This document shows positions 5,828 through 12,199 of a DNA stretch of 16,944 nt, piece by piece; the stretch's first letter is position 1, and each line of letters begins with the position of its first letter. A program made the translations under genes and the position numbers. Source of the DNA: Treponema sp. (GTDB lineage Bacteria > Spirochaetota > Spirochaetia > Treponematales > Treponemataceae); NCBI GenBank assembly GCA_016293645.1, contig JAEDDW010000038.1:1-16944 (forward strand), given 5' to 3'. The notes under the pieces are model-generated. The model saw only the letters and a list, made by a program, of their open reading frames with translations, ran no database searches and was not told the DNA's origin.

Positions 5828-7111
5828 ATGCCAAAGACAGTTCAATTTACACAGGGCTCCATCATTTTCTTCGAGGGCGACAAAGACTCAAATATTTATA
5901 TTCTTCAGTCTGGCGCAGTTGCCTTGAAATCACGCGACCTTGAGACTGGTGTTCAGATTTCAGAGCAGGTCAGGATTGGTGAATTCTTTGGCGTCAAATC
6001 GGCATTGGCCCATATGCCTAGTCTTGTTACTGCTTCCGTTCTTGTCAATTCCGTTGTTGTTTCCATGACCGTTGCAGAGTTTGAAAAACTTTTCAGCGCA
6101 AAGCAGGCAATCACAGAAAAGATGCTCCGTGTTTTCTCAAAGTCTTTGCGCGATATCCACAGAAAGACTGAGGACTTCCTTAAAAGCGGTTTTATTGCGA
6201 TTTCTCCTGAAGTTGGCATGCTGACAGTCGCAAAGGCTTTCTTCAACGATGAACAGTACAAAAGCTGTGTTGATGTCCTTATAAGAATTTCCCAGATCAA
6301 TTCGAATCCATCAAACAAGGCGGAAATTGAAAAGCTCTACAGGGAAGCTAGAAGAAGAGTGGACAGCAGCAGATCCGGAAGGGCCGTTTTCGCGACAGAA
6401 GCAGCAACTGCAACTTCAAGCGGTCTTGCAGTCAACCAGTTTTCACTTCCTGCATTTGACAGGTTCACAAAGAAATATTCTCGTGGCGATGTTATCATTT
6501 CTGAATTCGAGCCTGGAGAGACTTTCTATCTCATCAAGTACGGTGAGGTCCAGATCTGCAAGTGCATCAAGGATCAGAACAAGAGCCTTGATATTCTTAC
6601 AAGCGGTTCATTCTTTGGTGAAATGGCAATCCTTGACAACAGCCAGCGCAGTGCATCATGTGTCGCACGTACTGACGTTGCCTGTCTTGAATTCAACAAG
6701 GCAAACTTCAAGGCTCTTGTTTTGAGCAATCCGCAGATTGTCATGAACCTTCTCAAGATCTTTACGAAGCGTATCTACGACCAGTACAGGCAGTTCAAGA
6801 TCATCCTCATCAAGGATATTCCTGCCCGTGTCTGTGATGTTTTCCTCATGTATGATGAACTCCAGGGAACGGCATCAAGAAACGATGAAGACAATCCAAA
6901 GCGCAAATTCAATATCGCTGTCAATGATATTGCCTCATGGGCTGCCATTTCCCAGCAGCAGGCTCATGAAGAGCTTTCAAGACTTGTTGACCGCGGCAAG
7001 ATTGAAATATTTGAAGGTTATATCACCGTGAAGAACATTCACGACATGCGCCGTATCGTAGACAACTACTACATGAAGATAGAGGCTCTGAACAAATCAA
7101 GCCAGCAGTAG
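5828..7111 (+). CDS. CRP/FNR-like regulator with two cyclic nucleotide-binding domains
   Basis: A 427-residue protein. It begins MPKTVQFTQGSIIFFEGDK at the ATG at 5828. A TTG 66 bases upstream is in frame but has no ribosome-binding site and adds sequence unlike the family. AAGGGG sits 11 bases upstream of the ATG, a rather long spacing. Domain 1 (about 1-110) and domain 2 (about 210-330) are both cNMP-binding folds, and the C-terminal ~70 residues look like a winged helix (NDIASWAAISQQQAHEELSRLVDRGKI). Domain 2 has a canonical phosphate-binding cassette, GSFFGEMAIL..SQRSA, with Glu265 and Arg274. Domain 1 reads GEFFGVKSAL..MPSLVTA, lacking both the Glu (Val56) and the Arg. One site therefore probably binds ligand and the other is structural or binds something else. 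It is most likely a transcription regulator; the ligand is unknown. Confidence 0.88.
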   Translation: MPKTVQFTQGSIIFFEGDKDSNIYILQSGAVALKSRDLETGVQISEQVRIGEFFGVKSALAHMPSLVTASVLVNSVVVSMTVAEFEKLFSAKQAITEKMLRVFSKSLRDIHRKTEDFLKSGFIAISPEVGMLTVAKAFFNDEQYKSCVDVLIRISQINSNPSNKAEIEKLYREARRRVDSSRSGRAVFATEAATATSSGLAVNQFSLPAFDRFTKKYSRGDVIISEFEPGETFYLIKYGEVQICKCIKDQNKSLDILTSGSFFGEMAILDNSQRSASCVARTDVACLEFNKANFKALVLSNPQIVMNLLKIFTKRIYDQYRQFKIILIKDIPARVCDVFLMYDELQGTASRNDEDNPKRKFNIAVNDIASWAAISQQQAHEELSRLVDRGKIEIFEGYITVKNIHDMRRIVDNYYMKIEALNKSSQQ

Positions 7112-7140
7112 TTGCATAAATCACAAAAAAATTGCAAACT

Positions 7141-7206
7141 GTGCAGGTCATATTATTTGCCAACTTAGCTCACGGATCTTTCCTTGCGGAAAGCTCTGTA
7201 GAGCAG
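7141..7206 (+). pseudogene. Partial duplicate of the tRNA-Thr 5' end
   Basis: Positions 7141-7173 repeat 7201-7233 with 4 mismatches in 33 bases and an exact 60-base offset. The copied part holds the tRNA upstream region and the first 14 tRNA bases (GCCAACTTAGCTCA). After that the sequence departs: CTTTCC-TTGC-GGAAAG forms a hairpin and GCTCTGTAGAGC another. It cannot fold as a full tRNA, so it is a remnant or an upstream processing decoy. Confidence 0.6.
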
Positions 7207-7218
7207 GTCATATAGCTT

Positions 7219-7291
7219 GCCAACTTAGCTCACCTGGTAGAGCAGTTCCCTCGTAAAGAACAGGTAGACAGTTCGAGTCTGTCAGTTGGCT
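7219..7291 (+). tRNA. tRNA-Thr (anticodon CGT)
   Basis: A 73-base cloverleaf. The acceptor arms are GCCAACT and AGTTGGC with discriminator T. The D stem is GCTC/GAGC, the anticodon stem GTTCC/AGAAC with loop CTCGTAA and anticodon CGT at 7252-7254, and the T arm GACAG-TTCGAGT-CTGTC. It decodes ACG threonine codons. One imperfection is a C-A opposition at the base of the anticodon loop (31-39). CCA is not encoded (TAAG follows), so it must be added by nucleotidyltransferase. A terminator follows directly. Confidence 0.9.
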
Positions 7292-7292
7292 T

Positions 7293-7329
7293 AAGAGCTT
7301 CTCTGAAAAAGGGAAGCTTTTATTTTTTT
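7293..7329 (+). terminator. Rho-independent terminator after tRNA-Thr
   Basis: AAGAGCTTCTC pairs with GGGAAGCTTTT (11 bp including two G-T pairs) around a 7-base A-rich loop, followed by ATTTTTTT. It starts 2 bases after the tRNA 3' end. Confidence 0.85.
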
Positions 7330-7340
7330 AAAGTGAATAA

Positions 7341-7547
7341 GAGAAGGGAACTCGAACTGTCTAGCGAAGTGACCGCCACAGCGCCCGTAGCAGGAGCGTG
7401 CGGGTGATGTGGAAAAGCGTGCATGGATGCACGCGGCAGGGAACGGAGACGCCCGGAAGGAGCAGACAGGAGGTCTGCGAGTGGAGGGGTCGGTTCAAGT
7501 CCGGGAGTTGGCTTTGAGGCCTTCATGAAAATGAAGGTCTTTTTTTG
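7341..7547 (+). ncRNA. Candidate structured RNA / tRNA-derived GC-rich element
   Basis: A GC-rich block unlike its AT-rich surroundings. It contains several hairpins: CCACA (7376-7380) with TGTGG (7408-7412) enclosing CCCG/CGGG, the perfect GCGTGCAT-GG-ATGCACGC (7417-7434), and GCAGAC-AGGAG-GTCTGC (7462-7478). It then reads like a tRNA 3' half: GGTTCAAGTCC followed by AGTTGGC, the same 3' acceptor strand as the adjacent tRNA-Thr. An intrinsic terminator follows at once. Near its left end (7350-7363) is a perfect 14-base inverted copy of the tRNA-Thr T-arm sequence TAGACAGTTCGAGT (7265-7278). It could be a transcribed tRNA-like RNA, a tRNA-derived repeat or a remnant of a tRNA-targeting insertion. 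Expression is not shown by the sequence. Confidence 0.4.
7516..7547 (+). terminator. Rho-independent terminator after the tRNA-like element
   Basis: AGGCCTTCAT-GAAA-ATGAAGGTCT forms a 10-bp stem with a GAAA tetraloop and one G-T pair, followed by seven T residues. Its position right after the tRNA-like acceptor strand suggests that transcripts through this block are purposely ended. Confidence 0.85.
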
Positions 7548-7616
7548 TTTCTGAAAGACATGGATTCATTCATTGAACCGAGTAGCGTAGTGAGCGCCGA
7601 GCAGGTGAAAAATATG

Positions 7617-7862
7617 GACCCTTCGACTGCGCTCAGGGATCCTTTGACGCTCAGGGATCCTATAAGTTTGCTGAATTAGTACAGGCCCCTTCGACAGTGC
7701 TCAGGGATCCTTTGACGGTCAGGGGTCCTTGGATTGCTAAAGCAAAAGTTGGATGTTGTTTTTTTTAGCCAGCGCAGGCTTGCTGAGCGCAGTCGAAGCA
7801 CCTGCATATGCCCTTGCAGACTTCGGACCCTTCGACTGCGCTGCGCTTTGCTCAGGGATCCT
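7617..7862. repeat. Cluster of degenerate REP-like repeats
   Basis: Arms of the palindrome seen at 1-145 recur here. ACCCTTCGACTGCGCTCAGG and the following GATCCT occupy 7618-7643, followed by a shortened copy at 7644-7661. A variant lies at 7685-7711, again followed by a shortened copy at 7712-7729. An inverted arm, TTGCTGAGCGCAGTCGAAG, is at 7780-7798, and a copy at 7827-7862 carries a 10-base internal insertion. All plus-oriented copies end in GGATCC or a close variant. The stretch 7548-8012 holds no supportable protein gene. Confidence 0.75.
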
Positions 7863-7877
7863 GTGCGTTTGTTGAAC

Positions 7878-7989
7878 CACGTCATCGCGAGGAGCCGGGC
7901 TGCTTAGGCAGACTGGCGACGTGGCGATCCATCATGCCTTTGCTTGCCGGCATATGGATTGCGTCGTGCGTTTTTGGATTCGCAATGAG
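7878..7989. repeat. Second palindromic repeat family (GTCATYGCGAGG type)
   Basis: The element begins ACGTCATCGCGAGGAGC with GACGTGGCGATCCAT in the left half, and returns with ATGGATTGCGTCGTGCG and TTCGCAATGAGG on the right, so the ends are imperfect inverted copies of each other. This is recognisable as a dispersed palindromic repeat found in many bacterial genomes. It ends about 24 bases beyond the trkH stop codon without entering the gene. No mobile-element protein is encoded. Confidence 0.7.
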
Positions 7990-8012
7990 GAGAAGTTCCG
8001 CCTGTGGAATTT

Positions 8013-9473
8013 TTATTTCTTCCAGAAACTTGGGGACAGGAAAACGAACATGGTGAAAAGCTCAAGACGGCCTGCAAGCATTGCAAAACAGTAGAACCAT
8101 TTTACGGGAGCTGCCAGCCATCCAAAGTTGCATGAAGGCCCGAGAAGATTGAATCCAGGCCCCACATTGCCGATCACTGTCGCTGCACCTGTAAATGAAG
8201 TAAGCACATCAAGCCCAAAAAGAGTTCCGTAGAAAGTGGTGAAAATCAGAAGAAAAAAGTAGAGACAGAAAAAAGCCGTTACCGCAGCAATGACTTCTTT
8301 TCTTGTGTTCTGCTGGTTCAGCCTGATTGAGAAAACCCCATGGGGATGGATCATCTTCTGGACTTCGTTTTTAAGTACTTTGTAGAAAAGAACCCATCTT
8401 ACAATTTTTACGCCGCCGGAAGTTGAACCTGAAGAACCGCCGATGAAAAGCATCATGAAGATAAGCGCCTGGCTTGCCGGTGACCACAATGCAAAATCCG
8501 ATGTGGCAAAACCGGTAGTGCTCAGGATCGATGCGACCTGGAATGATGAATATCTCAGCGAATGGATGATTCCGCCAAACTGCCTCCGCTCAAAAAGCGT
8601 GATGAGAAAAATTAGAATTGCATTCAAAGCAAGGTAAGCCTTGAGTTCCGAATTTTTTTTCAGTTCAGTAAAATGTCCGGCGAAAACATAGAAATAAAGA
8701 GAAAAGTTGATTCCCGAAAGGAACATGAATGTAAAGCAGATGGCATCGATTGCCCAGTTGTCGTAGGCCGCGATGCTTGCGTTTCGTGTTGAAAATCCGC
8801 CTGTACCAAGAGTTGAGAATGCATGGCTGAGTGCGTCTATGAAATCCATTCCGGCGATGTAGAGAAGCAAAGTCTCAAGCGCAGTCATTCCAAGATAGAT
8901 GAACCAGAGAATTTTTGCAGTGGTCGTGATGCGTGGCGTAAACTTTCCTTTTTCAGGTCCTGTGGTCTCCGCCTTGATCAGCTGGAATCCGCCTATGCCC
9001 AGAATCGGGAGCAGGGCAACTGTGAGGGCTACGATACCCATTCCTCCAAGCCAGTGGGAAAGACAGCGCCACATGTTGATGCTTCTTGGAAGTGTCTCGA
9101 TCTCGGAAAGTATCGTTGATCCTGTTGTGGAAAATCCTGAAACGCTTTCAAAGACCGCGTCGACAAGATCTGGAATGGCTCCGCTTGCATACAGCGGAAT
9201 CGCCCCGAAAAGACTTGCTCCGACCCATGCGACCGCCACCACCACGAAACTTGCGCGTACCGTAAGCTTTGCCTTCTGTTTTCTTTTGATCATGAGAAAA
9301 AGAATTCCAAGTACAAAGCTTATTGCCATCGGAATCATGAATGCCGGTAGAACTGAATACTCGCCGCAGTAAAGAGCTGTTGCCACAGGTATCAAAAAAG
9401 AAATTCCGACGATTGCAAGAATGAGAAAAAGAACTCTGACCACTGTAAAGTTTACGTTTGATTTGGTTTTCAT
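8013..9473 (-). CDS. trkH: TrkH/KtrB-type potassium transporter membrane subunit
   Basis: A 486-residue polytopic membrane protein, the usual length for TrkH. All four pore-loop selectivity filters of the superfamily of K+ transporters are visible: SGFSTTGST, STLGTGGFST, LSTTGFAT and TVIGNVGPGF, each centred on the conserved glycine. The hallmark GGSSGSTSGGVK, SHWLGGMGI and the C-terminal GRLELFT..LSPSFW are also present. It forms the K+ channel-like pore in the inner membrane, gated by the RCK subunit TrkA. The ATG overlaps the trkA stop codon (ATGA), so the two are cotranscribed and translationally coupled, with trkA first. No terminator is evident; the palindromic repeat lies just downstream. 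Confidence 0.96.
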   Translation of the reverse strand: MKTKSNVNFTVVRVLFLILAIVGISFLIPVATALYCGEYSVLPAFMIPMAISFVLGILFLMIKRKQKAKLTVRASFVVVAVAWVGASLFGAIPLYASGAIPDLVDAVFESVSGFSTTGSTILSEIETLPRSINMWRCLSHWLGGMGIVALTVALLPILGIGGFQLIKAETTGPEKGKFTPRITTTAKILWFIYLGMTALETLLLYIAGMDFIDALSHAFSTLGTGGFSTRNASIAAYDNWAIDAICFTFMFLSGINFSLYFYVFAGHFTELKKNSELKAYLALNAILIFLITLFERRQFGGIIHSLRYSSFQVASILSTTGFATSDFALWSPASQALIFMMLFIGGSSGSTSGGVKIVRWVLFYKVLKNEVQKMIHPHGVFSIRLNQQNTRKEVIAAVTAFFCLYFFLLIFTTFYGTLFGLDVLTSFTGAATVIGNVGPGFNLLGPSCNFGWLAAPVKWFYCFAMLAGRLELFTMFVFLSPSFWKK

Positions 9474-10921
9474 TTGCTGAATTTTTCCAGGACTTTCTTG
9501 TCCCCTGTCTTTTGGATGATTACAAGGTGATCGCCTGATGCAAGCACTGTGTTTCCCTGAGGAAGCTCATAATTTTTGCTGCCTGGTTTCTTTATGAGAA
9601 GCACAAGATATTGTCCTGGGTTTGCGATGTCCTTAAGCTGCTGGCCTGCAAATTTGCTTGTGCTGCTGAGGTCGCATTCGATGATTTCAAATTCGCCGTT
9701 TGAGACCGTGTGGATTCCCTTGACGCTTTTTCCGTGAAGGTGGCTGATGATGGAATCGACGAGAGTGTCCCTCATAGGAATAGCAACTTCAATTCCAAGT
9801 CTGCGCGCGATATTTCCATATTGTGATTGATTTACGAGAACGATGGATTTCTCGACTCCGAGGGATTCAAGGTATGCGGAGATGACCATGTTTAGCTCGT
9901 GGTTGTGTGTGGCGCAGATTAGAAGATTGCATTTGTCCAGCCTTTCTTCCTCGATTATGTTGTCATCAGTGATGTCCGCATGAACGACATTTGCTGAAGG
10001 AAATTTGTTTTTGGCGGCTTCACACAGCTCGTAGTCGGTATCGATGATCGTAATGGACTGGTTTGATTTCTTTTCCCTTCCAAAGAGCTTGCTGATGACG
10101 GAATTTCTGTCCTTCTCGATGATTCGCTCGGCGACGATTGTTCCGACTCTTCCGATTCCGCAAAGACAGATCTTCTTGATCACATCAACCTGAATTCCAC
10201 AGAGTTCAAGAAGATCTCCGACATTTTCTTTTGCCGTGATGATTCCGATTCTGTCTCCGGCATGAAGGATTGTCTCGCCGCTTGGAAGTGCGCTGATCAT
10301 ATTGTCCGTTTCTTTATCCTTTGTTTCCTGATAGACGACAATGAATTTCTTGTCCGTAAGGGTACGGATGTTTTTCAGAGCTGTTCCATCAAGCTTGCTT
10401 TCCTTTTCAACCTGAAGTGACGTGATTTCAAAGTCTCCGTTTTCACCAAAATCAACAATGTCGCTTATGGCTCCGTGTTCAACGGCTTTTACGATCGCCT
10501 CCGCAGCCTCAACGTCCGGATGAACCATGAAGTCGATTCCGTAGAGCGGACGATGGTTTCCTTTGAAAGTGTCGGCATGGTGTTTTGCCGCATCATTTGT
10601 ATTTACATAGTATGCGTAGTTCCTTACGCGGGCGATTTTAAGAATGTTCGGGTAGACGGCATCGACCAGGGAACAGGTGATCATGTTGACTTCATCGTTG
10701 TCCGTAACGGTGACAAGGGCATCCTGCTTTTCTATTCCGTGTTCCTCAAGATTGTCCAGGTTGTTTCCGTCAAGTGCAAAAACATCGCAGTCAAGCTGGC
10801 TTTTTACGTTTTCAACAGTCTCTTCGTTGTTGTCGATGATCGTTACTGTGTTTTTTTCGTTGAGCAGTCTTTTTGCCAGCTGAACACCGGTAAATCCTGC
10901 TCCAATAATCATTATGTTCAT
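9470..10921 (-). CDS. trkA: TrkA potassium-uptake regulatory subunit (tandem RCK)
   Basis: A 483-residue protein with two RCK units. Rossmann fold 1 begins IMIIGAGFTGVQLAKRL (GxGxxG) with an acidic cap at TIIDNN, then comes a TrkA-C domain. Rossmann fold 2 has CGIGRVG and TIIDTD, then a second TrkA-C domain near the end (FEIIECDLSS... ASGDHLVII). It binds NAD(H) or nucleotides on the cytoplasmic face and controls TrkH. The ATG at 10921 is preferred. An in-frame TTG at 10930 lies inside the apparent -10 region and has no ribosome-binding site. No Shine-Dalgarno sequence is present, but a perfect TATAAT ends 8 bases before the ATG. Confidence 0.95.
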   Translation of the reverse strand: MNIMIIGAGFTGVQLAKRLLNEKNTVTIIDNNEETVENVKSQLDCDVFALDGNNLDNLEEHGIEKQDALVTVTDNDEVNMITCSLVDAVYPNILKIARVRNYAYYVNTNDAAKHHADTFKGNHRPLYGIDFMVHPDVEAAEAIVKAVEHGAISDIVDFGENGDFEITSLQVEKESKLDGTALKNIRTLTDKKFIVVYQETKDKETDNMISALPSGETILHAGDRIGIITAKENVGDLLELCGIQVDVIKKICLCGIGRVGTIVAERIIEKDRNSVISKLFGREKKSNQSITIIDTDYELCEAAKNKFPSANVVHADITDDNIIEEERLDKCNLLICATHNHELNMVISAYLESLGVEKSIVLVNQSQYGNIARRLGIEVAIPMRDTLVDSIISHLHGKSVKGIHTVSNGEFEIIECDLSSTSKFAGQQLKDIANPGQYLVLLIKKPGSKNYELPQGNTVLASGDHLVIIQKTGDKKVLEKFSK

Positions 10922-10929
10922 TTGTTTCA

Positions 10930-10935
10930 ATTATA
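10930..10935 (-). promoter_or_regulatory. -10 element of trkA
   Basis: A perfect TATAAT on the minus strand (10935-10930) lies 8 bases before the trkA ATG. Spacings of 16-18 bases give no good -35 (for example TGTGTT). The transcript would have essentially no 5' leader. Confidence 0.45.
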
Positions 10936-10964
10936 CAATTTTTTTACCATTTAACACAGTCTAT

Positions 10965-10993
10965 TTGCCAAATCCTGAAATTCTTCCTATATT
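10965..10993 (+). promoter_or_regulatory. Sigma-70-type promoter abutting the sbcD start codon
   Basis: TTGCCA (10965-10970) and TATATT (10988-10993) are separated by exactly 17 bases, and the ATG at 11000 begins 6 bases after the -10. The arrangement is the same as at the helicase gene and again predicts a leaderless mRNA. Confidence 0.62.
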
Positions 10994-10999
10994 TTCAAT

Positions 11000-12199
11000 A
11001 TGAAATTTCTGCATACAAGTGACTGGCATCTGGGAAAGATTTTTTACGAACATTCCCTTGTTGAAGACCAGAAACATTTTTTAAATCAGATCATTGAGGA
11101 GCTTGCCTGTTCTGACAAAGCCGGAACTCCATATGACGCCCTTGTTGTTGCCGGAGACATCTATGACAAGGCCATCGCATCGCCTGAGGCAGTGACCCTT
11201 TTCAATGAGTTTCTCAACACCATGCACGAAAAATTTCCGCAGCTGCAGATGTTTTTTTCAGCCGGGAATCATGACAGCGCTACCAGATTGAGTTTTGCTT
11301 CGGGCCTGCTTCATTCCCAGAACATCCATATGGCAACCGAAGCCACCCGATGCGACGTAGGAATCCTTACAGGCAGAGGGGATGATGCCGCCGTCGTCTA
11401 TCAGATACCTTTTTTACAGATGGGGTCTCTCACTGATTCAGACGGAACTGTCCTGCGCCACCAGAACGAACTGCTTGCCGAGGCCTGTGACCGCATCAGA
11501 TCCGCCCATAAGAAGGCATGCAGGACAAAAAAAATTCCTCTGGTTGTAAGTGCTCATGTCTTTGCAGGCAGCAGTGATCTTGGCGGATCTGAAAGAAATT
11601 TTGTCGGTACTGCTGAACAGATTGACGCAAAGCTTTTCAAGGCTTTTGATTACACAGCCCTTGGACACATCCATAAAAGCCAGAAGATTCTTGGAGAGGC
11701 CGTACGATACAGCGGTGCTCCATTGGATTACAATTTTGGCGAGAAAGGCAGAAAGGTCATGCTCAGTGTGACAGTGACCGGGGAAAAGGTTGATGTTGAG
11801 GAAATTGAGTTTGTTCCCCTCCATAAAGTGACCCGCCTTGAAGGTACTTATGATGATTTCATTTCCGGTGATTACGGAGAATACAAGGATGATTACGTGG
11901 AACTCATATGCACGGACAATCTGGTTCATGAAAATCCTATGGAAGCCTTGCGGGGCAAATTCCCGAACATACTTTCCTTCCGTGTTGTGCGCACGGAAGC
12001 TGCCGGCCAGAATCTTGCAGTCGCAGAAAGAAGGGCTGCCCTTGAAAAAATCTCAGGCGGAGACTATTCAAAGATTTTTGATCTTTTCATGAATGATGTC
12101 TACAGATCAAAGCAGGATGAACTGAAGGAAGATCTGTACAAGGATGAGAAAAAACTTTTCTCCAAGATTGCAAAGGAAGTGGAGGCCAGCGAAGAATGA
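11000..12199 (+). CDS. sbcD: SbcD exonuclease subunit (Mre11-type)
   Basis: A 399-residue calcineurin-like metallophosphoesterase. Nuclease motifs in order: HTSDWHLGK (Asp8, His10), VAGDIYDKA, SAGNHDSATR, VVSAHVF and LGHIHKSQ; together these supply the two-metal site. The C-terminal ~120 residues are the DNA-binding and SbcC-contacting cap region, ending in a lysine/glutamate-rich tail. With SbcC it forms the Mre11-Rad50-type complex that cleaves DNA hairpins and processes blocked double-strand ends. The 4-base ATGA overlap with sbcC implies coupled translation. No Shine-Dalgarno sequence is seen. The length is close to that of E. coli SbcD (400). Confidence 0.96.
   Translation: MKFLHTSDWHLGKIFYEHSLVEDQKHFLNQIIEELACSDKAGTPYDALVVAGDIYDKAIASPEAVTLFNEFLNTMHEKFPQLQMFFSAGNHDSATRLSFASGLLHSQNIHMATEATRCDVGILTGRGDDAAVVYQIPFLQMGSLTDSDGTVLRHQNELLAEACDRIRSAHKKACRTKKIPLVVSAHVFAGSSDLGGSERNFVGTAEQIDAKLFKAFDYTALGHIHKSQKILGEAVRYSGAPLDYNFGEKGRKVMLSVTVTGEKVDVEEIEFVPLHKVTRLEGTYDDFISGDYGEYKDDYVELICTDNLVHENPMEALRGKFPNILSFRVVRTEAAGQNLAVAERRAALEKISGGDYSKIFDLFMNDVYRSKQDELKEDLYKDEKKLFSKIAKEVEASEE

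Noticed and set aside
7219..7512. Integrated element flanked by tRNA attachment-site duplication
   Set aside because: The tRNA 3' ends at 7271-7293 and 7493-7514 are similar but not identical, only about 220 bases lie between them, and there is no integrase gene.
7159..7512. tRNA interrupted by a group I intron or tmRNA-like insertion
   Set aside because: A complete ordinary tRNA lies between the two fragments. No group I core (P/Q/R/S) motifs or tmRNA tag reading frame were recognised.
7320..7526. Minus-strand 68-codon ORF with PTPGLEPTPP
   Set aside because: It spans the GC-rich tRNA-like element. The 'GLEPT' string is what a reverse-read tRNA T-arm sequence encodes and is a common false gene call.
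7990..8012. Terminator downstream of trkH (GTTCC/GGAAT hairpin)
   Set aside because: The T-run is on the plus-strand side only, so it does not fit termination of the minus-strand trkAH transcript, and the stem is only about 5 bp.
7676..8056. ORFs in the repeat cluster on both strands
   Set aside because: Their sequence is made of palindromic repeat arms, with no ribosome-binding site or recognisable protein.
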